NCBI GenBank assembly: GCA_003242195.1
Contig: QGUQ01000096.1
Span: 1-6,964, forward strand
Source of the DNA: Bacillota bacterium
GTDB taxonomy: Bacteria; Bacillota; Sulfobacillia; Thermaerobacterales; Thermaerobacteraceae
Reading direction: 5' to 3'
Length of the DNA: 6,964 nt
Made by a program: the position numbers and the translations under genes. Below are positions 1 to 6,683 of the stretch, in pieces. The notes under the pieces were generated by a model, which saw nothing but the letters and a program-made list of their open reading frames with translations, made no database searches and was not told where the DNA came from. The number at the start of each line of letters is the position of its first letter. Within the stretch, counting starts at the first letter, position 1.

Positions 1-513
1 GAGCTCGTCGTCCAGCGTGCCGTAGAACTCCCGCACGTACCGGCGGGCCACGCCCCCCAGCCGGGTCAGGTTGAGGAACCCGTTGCGCGTCTGGAGCGGG
101 TCGTAGGTCCAGGTGATCAGGTAGAGCCCCTGTTCCAGGGCCCAGCGCCGCTGCGCCCACTTGAGCCGGCGCCCGATGCCCCGGTCGCGGTAGGCCGGGT
201 CCACCGCCAGGAGGTCCGAGTGGAAGAAGGGCTCCCGGGATTCGGCTCCGGGCACGGGGGGCGTGGCGCCGGGGTCCCCCGCGCGCTGGAGGCCGGGGGG
301 CAGGGGCTGGCGCTGCCGCCAGCCGGGGAAGCCGAAGCAGAACCCGATCAGCCGGTCCCCCTCCCAGGCGCCGATGACGCAGCCTCCGACCTCCAGCGTG
401 GCCCGCATGGTGGCGGCGGGTACCAGCGACGGTCCGCCCCAAACCACCTGTTGTAGACGTTCTGCGGTTTCCAGCTCGCGGTTGTTCGTCAAGAGCCGGA
501 TCTCCACCCGCAC
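1..513 (-). CDS. GNAT-family acetyltransferase, COG3375-like (3' end cut by window edge)
   Basis: Translating the minus strand from the GTG at 511-513 gives 171 residues without a stop, up to the left edge. The protein has GNAT features: a beta strand with GDRLIGFCFGF at 52-62, the strand HSDLLAVDPAYRD at 98-110, and the acetyl-CoA pyrophosphate-binding loop RDRGIG at 109-114 followed by a helix. The segment LITWTYDPLQTRN at 132-144 and RRYVREFYG at 157-165 resemble the COG3375 group of predicted acetyltransferases, usually about 270 residues, so roughly 100 C-terminal residues are probably missing. It would transfer an acyl group from an acyl-CoA to an unknown amine. GTG at 513 is the first possible start after the thioesterase stop in this frame, with GGAG a few bases upstream; GTG at 507 is an alternative. 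It follows the thioesterase gene by 60 nt and is probably co-transcribed. Residues 66-95 form a Pro/Gly-rich insertion. The substrate cannot be read from the sequence. Confidence 0.85.
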   Translation of the reverse strand, partial: MRVEIRLLTNNRELETAERLQQVVWGGPSLVPAATMRATLEVGGCVIGAWEGDRLIGFCFGFPGWRQRQPLPPGLQRAGDPGATPPVPGAESREPFFHSDLLAVDPAYRDRGIGRRLKWAQRRWALEQGLYLITWTYDPLQTRNGFLNLTRLGGVARRYVREFYGTLDDEL

Positions 514-573
514 GTGTCTCCGACCCCCGCCGGTTCGTCCTCTCGGTTCATCCTCCCGGTTCGCTCTTCCGGA

Positions 574-1344
574 TCACCGCGACTTTTCGGCCGCCGGTTC
601 CTCGCCACCTACACCGGCGCCCTTCGGGCCACGGTCGCCGGGATGCCCGCCACCGCCGGCAGCGGCCGCGGATGCCTCCCCGCCCACCGCCTGCGGCGTC
701 CGGGCACCCCCCGCGGCGTCCTTCAACCGGCCCGTGCGCAGCAGGCGGGCCCGCCGGCGTTCCCGGGCCTCCTCTTGGAGGCGTTTCTCCTCGGGCGTCT
801 CGGCGATGACCGCGGGCACCGGCGTCGGTCGCCCGTCCTCGTCCAGGGCGACGAAGGTGAAGAAGGCGGTGGCGGTGTGGTGGCGCTCTCCGGTCCGGAG
901 GTTCTCGCTGTAGACGTTGACCCGAACCTCCATGGAGGTGCGCGCGGCGTCCGTTACCTGGGCCTCCAGCAGGATGGCCTGGCCGACCTTGATGGGCCGG
1001 AGGAAATCGATGCTGTCCACGGAGGCCGTCACGCACACGCGCCGCGAGTGCCGGGAGGCGGCCATGGCGGCCGCGATGTCCATCAAGTGCATGACCTTTC
1101 CGCCCAGGATGTTGCCCAACGGGTTCGCGTCGTTGGGCAGGACGAGCTCCATCATTTCCACCCGGGATTCCCGCGCCGGCCGCGCCGCGGGCGTCGGTGC
1201 GCCGGGAGCAGCGGCCGGGTGCCCGGCCTGCCCTGCGGATGCTCCCCATGCCGCGCCGTCCGCCCCGGCCGTGCCCCCGGGCGGGGCACCGGTCCCGGGG
1301 GCGCCGCCGGTAGGGGCATTGTCCCGTTCCCGGTTCCCGGTCAT
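574..1344 (-). CDS. Acyl-CoA thioesterase, hotdog fold (YciA/YkhA/BACH type)
   Basis: The product hydrolyses acyl-CoA to free acid and CoA, probably in the cytoplasm. The 256-residue protein has one hotdog domain at about 62-175. It carries the family signature NPLGNILGGKVMHLMDIAAA at 74-93, with Asp89 in the position of the catalytic Asp on the central helix, and TASVDSIDFLRPIKVGQ at 106-122. One hotdog domain of about 160 residues is usual; here it is flanked by an Ala/Gly/Pro-rich N-terminal tail (1-58) and a C-terminal part made of a charged helix (182-208) and a Gly/Ala-rich tail (209-256). An ATG at 1401 would add 19 residues but has no ribosome binding site, whereas the ATG at 1344 has GAGGTGA five bases upstream, so I chose 1344. 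A start at GTG 1161 (Val62), just before the domain, cannot be excluded. The gene lies downstream of a terminator and 60 nt upstream of the GNAT gene. Chain-length preference is unknown. Confidence 0.9.
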   Translation of the reverse strand: MTGNRERDNAPTGGAPGTGAPPGGTAGADGAAWGASAGQAGHPAAAPGAPTPAARPARESRVEMMELVLPNDANPLGNILGGKVMHLMDIAAAMAASRHSRRVCVTASVDSIDFLRPIKVGQAILLEAQVTDAARTSMEVRVNVYSENLRTGERHHTATAFFTFVALDEDGRPTPVPAVIAETPEEKRLQEEARERRRARLLRTGRLKDAAGGARTPQAVGGEASAAAAGGGGHPGDRGPKGAGVGGEEPAAEKSR

Positions 1345-1349
1345 ATCCG

Positions 1350-1356
1350 TCACCTC
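1350..1356 (-). promoter_or_regulatory. Shine-Dalgarno of the thioesterase gene
   Basis: The minus strand reads GAGGTGA, then CGGAT, then ATG at 1344. This is a near-ideal ribosome binding site at a five-base spacing, and it decides between the two in-frame ATG codons at 1401 and 1344 in favour of 1344. Confidence 0.75.
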
Positions 1357-1422
1357 GCCGCAGCCGGCCGGTGGCCGCGGGCTTCCGGCCGGCTTTGCCA
1401 TCGTGGCCAGGATCTGAGGGCA

Positions 1423-1450
1423 ATGTTACCACGCGCGGCCCCCGCCACAA
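1423..1450 (-). promoter_or_regulatory. Candidate sigma-A promoter for the thioesterase-GNAT unit
   Basis: On the minus strand TTGTGG (1445-1450) is separated by 16 bases from TAACAT (1423-1428). These match three of six positions of TTGACA and four of six of TATAAT. The site lies just after the terminator of the preceding operon and about 80 nt before the chosen thioesterase start, where a promoter is expected. TAACAT is part of one of the few AT-richer patches in the intergenic gap. The match is modest, so this is only a candidate. Confidence 0.3.
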
Positions 1451-1502
1451 CACACCGCGCGGCGAGGGCGAAGGGGCCCGGAGGCCACCGGGAGGAACCG
1501 GC

Positions 1503-1542
1503 GAAAAGGGCGGCCGGCGGGCGTGCTTCCCGCCGGCCGCCC
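1503..1542 (-). terminator. Rho-independent terminator of the etf-EMO-acyl-CoA synthetase operon
   Basis: The segments 1508-1521 and 1529-1542 are perfect inverted repeats of 14 bp (GGGCGGCCGGCGGG and its complement) around a 7-nt loop. An A-T pair (1543 with 1507) can extend the stem. In minus-strand transcripts the stem is followed directly by UUUU (1504-1507) and then C. The site starts 26 nt after the stop codon of the acyl-CoA synthetase gene. The U-tract is short, but the stem is almost pure G-C. On the plus strand no T-run follows, so it acts for leftward transcription only. Confidence 0.9.
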
Positions 1543-1568
1543 TGCGACCCCGTGGCCGGCCCGGACCC

Positions 1569-3365
1569 TCAGCTCCCGCCGGTGCCGCCGCCCGCGCTGG
1601 AGCCACCCTGGCGCCGCTTCCGTTCCTCCTCGACCAGGACCCGGCGCAGGACCTTGCCCACCAGGCTCTTGGGCAGTTCGGACCGGAACTCCACGGCCCG
1701 CGGCGCCTTGTACTTGGCCAGGCGTTCGCGGCAGTAGGCGATGATCTCCTCCTCCGTCGCCGTCTCGCCGGGCTTGAGCACGACGAAGGCCTTGACCATC
1801 TCGCCCCGGTACTCGTCAGGGACGCCCACCACGGCGGCTTCCAGCACCTTGGGGTGCTCGTAGAGCACCTCCTCCACCTCGCGGGGGTAGACGTTGTAGC
1901 CGCCGGTGATGATCATCTCCTTCTTGCGGTCGACGATGCGGAAGAAGCCGTCCTCGTCCATGGTGGCGATGTCCCCGGTGTACAGCCACCCGTCCCGAAG
2001 GGCCCGCTGGTTCTCCTCCGGCCGGTTCCAGTAGCCCTTCATCACCTGGGGCCCGCGCACGCAGAGCTCGCCCACCTCGCCCGGGCCCAGCACCTTGGTC
2101 CCCGTCTCGATGTCCACGATACGGGCGTCGGTGTCGGGCAGGGGCACGCCGATGGTGCCGTTGCGCTTGCCCTCCCCGGTGGGATTGACGTGGGTGACGG
2201 GTGAAGCCTCGGTCAGGCCGTAGCCCTCCACCAGGGAGCCGCCCGTCAACCGCTCGAACCGCTGCTGGACCTCGAGGGGCAAGGGCGCCGCACCACTGAC
2301 GCACGACTCGATGGACGAGAAATCATAGCGCTTCAAGTCGGGGTGGTTCAGGACGGCCACGTACATGGTGGGGACGCCGGGGAACATGGTCGGCTTGTAG
2401 CGGTTTACGGCCTTCAACACGTCCTCCACGGTGAAGCGGGGCAGCAGGATCATGGTCCCCTGGATGGCGATGCCCAGGTTCATCACCGTGGTCATGCCGT
2501 AGACGTGGAAGAAGGGGATCACGCCCAGGATGCGGTGTCGCGGGCCGTCCTCCATGCGCCCCTGCAGGAGCCACTCGGCGGCCTGCAGGGCGTTGGCCAG
2601 GAGGTTGCGGTGGGTCAGCATCGCGCCCTTGGACCGGCCGGTGGTTCCGCCCGTGTACTGGAGCAACGCCACCTCGTCGGGGTCGACCCGGAGCCCCGGC
2701 GCCGGTCCCCCGGCCCGGGCCAGCAGGTCCTGGAACCACAGCACGTCGTCCCCTGCCGGCACCTCCGTCCAGGTGCCGTCGCGCTTGGCCTTGAGCGGGT
2801 ACAGCCACCGCAAGAGGGGCGGCATGTACTCGTGGATGCGGGTGAGGATCACCCGCCTGAGGGGCGTGCGGCCGCGGACCTCGCGCACCGTGCGGTAGGC
2901 CATGTCCAGGGCGACGATGGTCTCGCAACCGGAATCGTTGAGTTGGAACTCCAACTCGCGGGCCGTGTAAAGGGGGCTGTGGTTGACCACGATGGCGCCG
3001 GCTTTCAGGGCCCCGTAGTAGGCGATGACGAACTGCGGGCAATTGGGCAGCATCACGGCCACGCGGTCGCCCGGCCGCACCCCCAGGTCGGCCAGGGCGC
3101 GGGCAAAGCGACCGGCGGCCTCGTCCAGTTGCGCGTAGGTCAGCCGCCGGTTGAAAAAGATGATGGCTTCATGGCCGGGCCTCTGCTGGGCCGCCTGCTC
3201 CAGCAGCCCGTGCAGGGGCATGTCGGGGTACTCCAGCCGTGCCCGCACGCCTCGCGGATAGAAACGCAGCCACGGTCGGCCGCCCACGGCGTCTCCGGAT
3301 TCCCCCGCGGCCGCCGGTGCCGAATCTCCCTGCACCGGTGTCGCTGGCTCGCGTACGTCCGCCAC
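1569..3365 (-). CDS. fadD: Long-chain fatty acid-CoA ligase (LcfA/FadD type)
   Basis: The enzyme activates fatty acids with ATP and CoA to acyl-CoA, AMP and PPi, the entry step of beta-oxidation. The 598-residue protein shows the full set of adenylate-forming motifs: the phosphate loop YTGGTTGRSKG at 237-247, VPTMY at 331-335, EGYGLTEASP at 380-389, the ribose-binding YTGD with Asp465, the hinge DRKKEMIITGGYN at 479-491, and the C-terminal PKSLVGKVLRR at 565-575 with the adenylation lysine Lys571. The segment around LLRWLYPLKAKR at 184-195 resembles Bacillus LcfA-type synthetases. I chose the GTG at 3365 because GGGAGGGGAG lies directly upstream; the same frame stays open for another 255 codons into the preceding gene, but the translation there is Arg/Gly-rich and not protein-like. 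The first 30 residues are Ala/Gly-rich and the last 14 a Ser/Gly tail. It is the last gene of the etfBA operon and is closed by a terminator. Exact chain-length specificity is inferred from family only. Confidence 0.95.
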   Translation of the reverse strand: MADVREPATPVQGDSAPAAAGESGDAVGGRPWLRFYPRGVRARLEYPDMPLHGLLEQAAQQRPGHEAIIFFNRRLTYAQLDEAAGRFARALADLGVRPGDRVAVMLPNCPQFVIAYYGALKAGAIVVNHSPLYTARELEFQLNDSGCETIVALDMAYRTVREVRGRTPLRRVILTRIHEYMPPLLRWLYPLKAKRDGTWTEVPAGDDVLWFQDLLARAGGPAPGLRVDPDEVALLQYTGGTTGRSKGAMLTHRNLLANALQAAEWLLQGRMEDGPRHRILGVIPFFHVYGMTTVMNLGIAIQGTMILLPRFTVEDVLKAVNRYKPTMFPGVPTMYVAVLNHPDLKRYDFSSIESCVSGAAPLPLEVQQRFERLTGGSLVEGYGLTEASPVTHVNPTGEGKRNGTIGVPLPDTDARIVDIETGTKVLGPGEVGELCVRGPQVMKGYWNRPEENQRALRDGWLYTGDIATMDEDGFFRIVDRKKEMIITGGYNVYPREVEEVLYEHPKVLEAAVVGVPDEYRGEMVKAFVVLKPGETATEEEIIAYCRERLAKYKAPRAVEFRSELPKSLVGKVLRRVLVEEERKRRQGGSSAGGGTGGS

Positions 3366-3369
3366 GGCA

Positions 3370-3379
3370 CTCCCCTCCC
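3370..3379 (-). promoter_or_regulatory. Shine-Dalgarno that sets the acyl-CoA synthetase start
   Basis: The minus strand reads GGGAGGGGAG, four bases before the GTG at 3365; the GGAGG core is eight bases away. It is the only purine-rich site suitably placed in a reading frame that has no stop until 4130, so it fixes the start of the synthetase after the end of the preceding gene. Confidence 0.75.
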
Positions 3380-3456
3380 GTCTCCTCGACCGCCGCCCGG
3401 TGCGCCTTCCAGCCTGCCCGCGGGTTGCCCGGCCGTCCCCGGGGCGAGGAGCACCC

Positions 3457-3475
3457 GCGGCCCGCCGCGGGCCGC
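3457..3475 (-). repeat. Short GC hairpin just after the oxidoreductase stop codon
   Basis: GCGGCCC (3457-3463) and GGGCCGC (3469-3475) form a perfect 7-bp stem with a 5-nt loop, directly adjoining the stop codon at 3476-3478. No T-run follows on the minus strand, so it is unlikely to be an efficient terminator. At this GC content a stem this short can arise by chance. Confidence 0.35.
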
Positions 3476-5608
3476 TCAGTCGGCGCTCCCGGCCTGCGCG
3501 CCGGCCGCGGCTTCCCCGTCGTTCTGGGCCAGCGCCTCGTCCACCAGCTCCACGAAATCGCGCACCTTCACGCCGCGTTCTTCCGCTCCCTCGACGCCCT
3601 TGATGCCCGACTCCATCATGGCCAAGCAGAAGGGGCAGCCGGTGACCACGACCTCCGCCCCGGTCCCGACGGCCTCCTCGGCGCGGTTCCGGTTGATCTT
3701 GCCGCCCTGCTTGTCCTCGTACCACATGTGGGCGCCGCCGGCGCCGCAGCAGAAGCTGCGTTCGCGCGAGCGCGCCATCTCCACCCGCTGGGTGCCGAGG
3801 CCGTCCAGGACGCCGCGGGGAGCGTCGTAGACGTCGTTGTAGCGGCCCAGGTAGCAAGGATCGTGGTAGGTCACCCGCAGGGCCTGGTGCAGCTCCCGGG
3901 CCAGGTCCAGCTTGCCTTCCTCCATCAGCTTGAAGACCAGCTCGCTGTGGTGGATCACCTCGTAGTGGCCGCCGAAGCGCTTGTACTCGTGCTTGAGCTG
4001 CTGGAGGCAGTGGGGGCAGTGGGTGACGATGCGCCGCACCTTGTAGCTGTTGAGGGTCTCCACGTTGGCCCGGGCCAGCATCTCGTAATGGTACTCGTTG
4101 CCGCTGCGCCGCGCCGGGTCGCCGGTGCACTGTTCCTCCGGTCCCAGGACGGCGAACTTGATCCCGGCCCGATCCATGACCCGTGCCAGGGCCCGCGCCA
4201 CCTTCTGCACCCGCTCGTCGAAGGCGCCGGCGCAGCCGACCCAGTAGAGGTACTCGATCTCCTCCGGATCCTCCACCTCGGCCATGGTGCGCACGGGCAG
4301 GTCGCGGTACCAGTCGGTGCGGTCGGCCGTCGCGCCGCGGTAGGGGTGCTGGCGCGTCTCCATGCTCTCCATGGCGCTGGCCAGGGTCTCGGGCATCTCA
4401 GCCTGCTCCATGGCCAGGTACCGCCGCATCTCGAGAATGGTGGGCACGTGCTCGATGAACACCGGGCACGCTTCCTCGCAGGCGCGGCAGGTGGTGCAGG
4501 CCCAAAGGGTCTCTTCCTTGATCACGCCGCCGGCCAGGATGGGTAGGTGGTTGACGATGGACTCGTAGGTCTCCTGATCGCCCGCCAGCTGGGCCGCCTT
4601 GGCCCGCAAGAGCTCGTCCCGGTGGGCGTGCACGTGTTCCCGCAGGTCCAGGATCACCCGCTTGGGCGAGAGGGGCTTGCCCTCGGCGAAGGCGGGACAG
4701 GCCGCCTCGCAGCGGCCGCACTCGGTACACGCGTCCAGGTCCAGGAGCTGCTTCCAGGTCAGGTCCAGGGCCGTGCGGGCCCCCAGGGCGGCGGTCTCGT
4801 CCTCCAGGTCCATGGGCTTGGGCTCGCCCTTGGCGTCCAGGTTGCTGAAGAAGACGTTCAGCGGGCCGGTAATCAGGTGGAAGGCCTTGGTGTAGGGCAA
4901 CGCCCCCAGCCAGGCGAACACCACCGCCATGTGGAACCACCAGGTGGCGGCGTGGACCGCCCGCAGCGCGGCCTCGCCGGGGAAGAGGGCGGCCAGCGCC
5001 AGCCCCGTCAGGTAGCCGAAGGGCGACCAGAGCCGCCACGGGTCCTGGGTCACCACCAGGCGCACGCCCTCGATGACGAACCCGGTGACCATGATGACGA
5101 ACAGGCCCAGGAGCAGGAGGAAGTCGGACACCTTCCCCTTCTCCAGCTGGCCGGGACGCATCACGTAGCGCCGCCATAGGAAAACACCCAGGCCGATGGT
5201 GGCCAGGGCGCCGAAGACGTCCAGGGTGAGGCTGTGGAAATAGAGGTAGAACCGGCCCCGCATGATGGGGATGCCGAGGTCTTCATGGATGAAGACGACC
5301 ACGGTCCCCAGGAAGAGCACGATGAAGCCGAAGAAGAGCAAGGCGTGGGCGATCCCTGGCAGCCAGTTCTTGAGGAGGCGCGCCTGACCCAGGGCATGGA
5401 CCAGCACCCGCCGGAGGCGCTGCCCGGGGCGATCCCAGCGGACCTCGGGCTTGCCGATGAGCCAGGTGCGCACGCGCTGCCAGGTGCCGTAGCCCATGGC
5501 GACGGTCATGAGGACCATCAGGGCGTACATGACCCACAGGTAGTCGGTGTTGATGTTCCAGTAGACCTGGCGCGTCGCCTCGGTGACGCTGCCCGCCGCC
5601 TCCGGCAC
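3476..5608 (-). CDS. ETF:menaquinone oxidoreductase-type membrane Fe-S protein (EMO/FadF-like; HdrD-related)
   Basis: This 710-residue protein probably takes electrons from reduced EtfAB and passes them to membrane quinone. The N-terminal part (about 22-240) has five to six hydrophobic segments (about 22-40, 87-107, 128-146, 161-181, 198-209 and 222-240) resembling the NarI gamma subunit; His88, His125, His219 and His226 are candidate heme b ligands. Two ferredoxin-like 4Fe-4S motifs follow: Cys294, 297, 300, 304 and Cys371, 374, 377, 381. Then come two CCG domains as in HdrB/HdrD: the first with Cys459, Cys494 (CTG in place of CCG), Cys531 and Cys534; the second complete with Cys585, Cys620-Cys621, Cys658 and Cys661. 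The last 20 residues are an Ala-rich tail. The GTG start has GAGGGGGG seven bases upstream. The gene follows etfA by 75 nt. The FadF/YwjF and EMO families have this architecture and are genetically tied to etfBA. The quinone-reductase role is inferred from family and context; a heterodisulfide reductase proper is less likely. Confidence 0.93.
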   Translation of the reverse strand: MPEAAGSVTEATRQVYWNINTDYLWVMYALMVLMTVAMGYGTWQRVRTWLIGKPEVRWDRPGQRLRRVLVHALGQARLLKNWLPGIAHALLFFGFIVLFLGTVVVFIHEDLGIPIMRGRFYLYFHSLTLDVFGALATIGLGVFLWRRYVMRPGQLEKGKVSDFLLLLGLFVIMVTGFVIEGVRLVVTQDPWRLWSPFGYLTGLALAALFPGEAALRAVHAATWWFHMAVVFAWLGALPYTKAFHLITGPLNVFFSNLDAKGEPKPMDLEDETAALGARTALDLTWKQLLDLDACTECGRCEAACPAFAEGKPLSPKRVILDLREHVHAHRDELLRAKAAQLAGDQETYESIVNHLPILAGGVIKEETLWACTTCRACEEACPVFIEHVPTILEMRRYLAMEQAEMPETLASAMESMETRQHPYRGATADRTDWYRDLPVRTMAEVEDPEEIEYLYWVGCAGAFDERVQKVARALARVMDRAGIKFAVLGPEEQCTGDPARRSGNEYHYEMLARANVETLNSYKVRRIVTHCPHCLQQLKHEYKRFGGHYEVIHHSELVFKLMEEGKLDLARELHQALRVTYHDPCYLGRYNDVYDAPRGVLDGLGTQRVEMARSRERSFCCGAGGAHMWYEDKQGGKINRNRAEEAVGTGAEVVVTGCPFCLAMMESGIKGVEGAEERGVKVRDFVELVDEALAQNDGEAAAGAQAGSAD

Positions 5609-5615
5609 GCTCTCT

Positions 5616-5623
5616 CCCCCCTC
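5616..5623 (-). promoter_or_regulatory. Shine-Dalgarno of the EMO-type gene
   Basis: GAGGGGGG on the minus strand is followed by seven bases and the GTG at 5608. It supports GTG rather than the ATG codons further downstream (Met27, Met31) as the start, which keeps the first transmembrane segment complete. Confidence 0.65.
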
Positions 5624-5633
5624 GACCGCAGCC

Positions 5634-5672
5634 GCCCGGTGGCGGCGCCTTCCCCGGACGCCGCCACCGGGC
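5634..5672 (-). repeat. Strong intercistronic hairpin between etfA and the EMO-type gene
   Basis: The segments 5634-5647 and 5659-5672 are perfect 14-bp inverted repeats (GCCCGGTGGCGGCG and its complement) with an 11-nt loop. The hairpin begins 11 nt after the etfA stop and ends 10 nt before the Shine-Dalgarno of the next gene. In leftward transcripts the stem is followed by GGCTGCGG and not by a U-run, so it does not look like a normal terminator. It could be a 3' stability or processing element that sets a higher level of EtfA than of the membrane protein, or a leaky terminator. The role is inferred from position only. Confidence 0.65.
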
Positions 5673-5683
5673 AGGTCGTGTCA

Positions 5684-6643
5684 TCAACCGGCCTTGAGCT
5701 TGCGGACTTCCTCGATGAGCGCCGGCAGCACCTTGCGGTAATCCATGGCCACGCCCAGGCGCGCCACCTCGAAGATGGGCGCCTCGGGATCCTTGTTGAT
5801 GGCCACCACGGTCTTGGCACCGGCGATGCCGGCCAGGTGCTGGCTGGCGCCGGAGATGCCGATGGCGATGTACAAATCGGGCGCGATGATCTTACCCGTC
5901 TGGCCCACCTGGCGCTCCGGCGGCGCCCAGCCCTCGTCCACCGCCGCCAGGGAGGCGCCCACGGCGCCGCCCAGCAACCCGGCCAGTTCCTCCAGATCCT
6001 TGAAGGCTTCGGGCCCACCCAGGCCGCGGCCGCCCGAGACCACGACGCGCGCCTCCTCCAGGCGGACGCCGCCCTCGGCCTCGGCCAGCACCTCCGCGCG
6101 CCGCAGCGGCCGGTCGGTGCCAGCGGCGGGCAACACCTCGACCTCCGCCGGCCCGGCGCCCGCCTTCTCCGCCGCCGCGAAGGAGCCCGGCCGCACCGTG
6201 GCCACCTGCGGCTCCTTCTTCAGGACCACGTCGGCGATGGCCTTGCCGCCGAAGACGGGCCGCGACCAGATCACCCGGTCGCCGTCCCGGCGCGCCTCCA
6301 CCACGTCGGTGACGGCGGCGCCACCCAGCCGCGCCGCCAGGCGCGGGCCGATCTCCCGGCCACGGGCATCGGAGGGCATCAGCACGATCCGCGGCCGGAT
6401 CCGCTCGCACGCCGCCGCCAGGGTGGCCACGTAGGCCTCGCCGGCGTAACCGTCCAGATCCGCCTCGACGGCGTAGGCGCGGGCGCCGTACTCCCCGGCC
6501 GCGGCCGCGGCCTCCCGGGCTCCCGGACCGGTGACGAGGACCGCCACCTCGTCCCCGCCGCCCGCCAGCTGCCGTGCGCCGCCGATGAGCTCCACCGTGC
6601 CCTGGTTCAGCCCCTTGCCGTTCCACTGGACCACCAGAATCAC
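5684..6643 (-). CDS. etfA: Electron transfer flavoprotein, alpha subunit
   Basis: EtfA pairs with EtfB to form the soluble FAD-containing electron carrier that accepts electrons from acyl-CoA dehydrogenases. The 319-residue length is typical. The N-terminal domain (1-190) has the usual Rossmann-like fold. The C-terminal FAD domain carries VVSGGRGLGG at 201-210, RQVGQTGKIIAPDLYIAIGI at 244-263, SGASQHLAG at 264-272 and VAINKDPEAPIF at 280-291, all canonical FAD-binding motifs. One clear deviation: in the motif GAS-x-AAVD the usual arginine is Leu232 (codon CTG). The start is the GTG at 6643, with a perfect AGGAGG eight bases upstream at 6652-6657. It follows etfB by 40 nt and precedes the membrane oxidoreductase, so it is translated from the same operon. 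Whether this ETF is a plain carrier or bifurcating cannot be decided here because the NADH-site part of EtfB lies outside the window; the neighbouring oxidoreductase favours a role in electron transfer to quinone. Confidence 0.97.
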   Translation of the reverse strand: MILVVQWNGKGLNQGTVELIGGARQLAGGGDEVAVLVTGPGAREAAAAAGEYGARAYAVEADLDGYAGEAYVATLAAACERIRPRIVLMPSDARGREIGPRLAARLGGAAVTDVVEARRDGDRVIWSRPVFGGKAIADVVLKKEPQVATVRPGSFAAAEKAGAGPAEVEVLPAAGTDRPLRRAEVLAEAEGGVRLEEARVVVSGGRGLGGPEAFKDLEELAGLLGGAVGASLAAVDEGWAPPERQVGQTGKIIAPDLYIAIGISGASQHLAGIAGAKTVVAINKDPEAPIFEVARLGVAMDYRKVLPALIEEVRKLKAG

Positions 6644-6683
6644 GCCAGCATCCTCCTCCCCACGTCCCGGCGCCCGGCGACCG

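Noticed and set aside
574..576. TGA between thioesterase and GNAT frames as a recoded or read-through codon giving a fusion
   Set aside because: The two genes are in the same frame by a one-in-three chance. The GNAT gene has its own GTG start, and the 20 intervening codons are Arg/Gly-rich and not domain-like. I see no selenocysteine-type structure after the stop.
1345..1401. Earlier ATG for the thioesterase at 1401
   Set aside because: There is no Shine-Dalgarno before it and it would lie only about 15 nt from the candidate transcription start, while the ATG at 1344 has GAGGTGA at ideal spacing.
3366..4130. Possible 255-residue N-terminal extension of the acyl-CoA synthetase, overlapping the oxidoreductase gene
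   Set aside because: The frame is open, but the residues are Arg/Gly/Ala-rich and lie antiphase over the CCG domains of the real oxidoreductase. A good ribosome binding site and a family-typical N-terminus place the start at 3365.
3476..5608. Heterodisulfide reductase (HdrD) or glycolate oxidase Fe-S subunit as the name of the membrane protein
   Set aside because: The CCG domains are shared with those families, but the fused NarI-like membrane region and the etfBA neighbourhood fit the ETF:quinone oxidoreductase type better.
6490..6515. Dense CCGCGG/GGCCGC-rich tract within etfA as a possible repeat or site
   Set aside because: It encodes an ordinary Ala-rich helix (residues 44-51) of EtfA, and GCC/GCG alanine codons explain the repetition.
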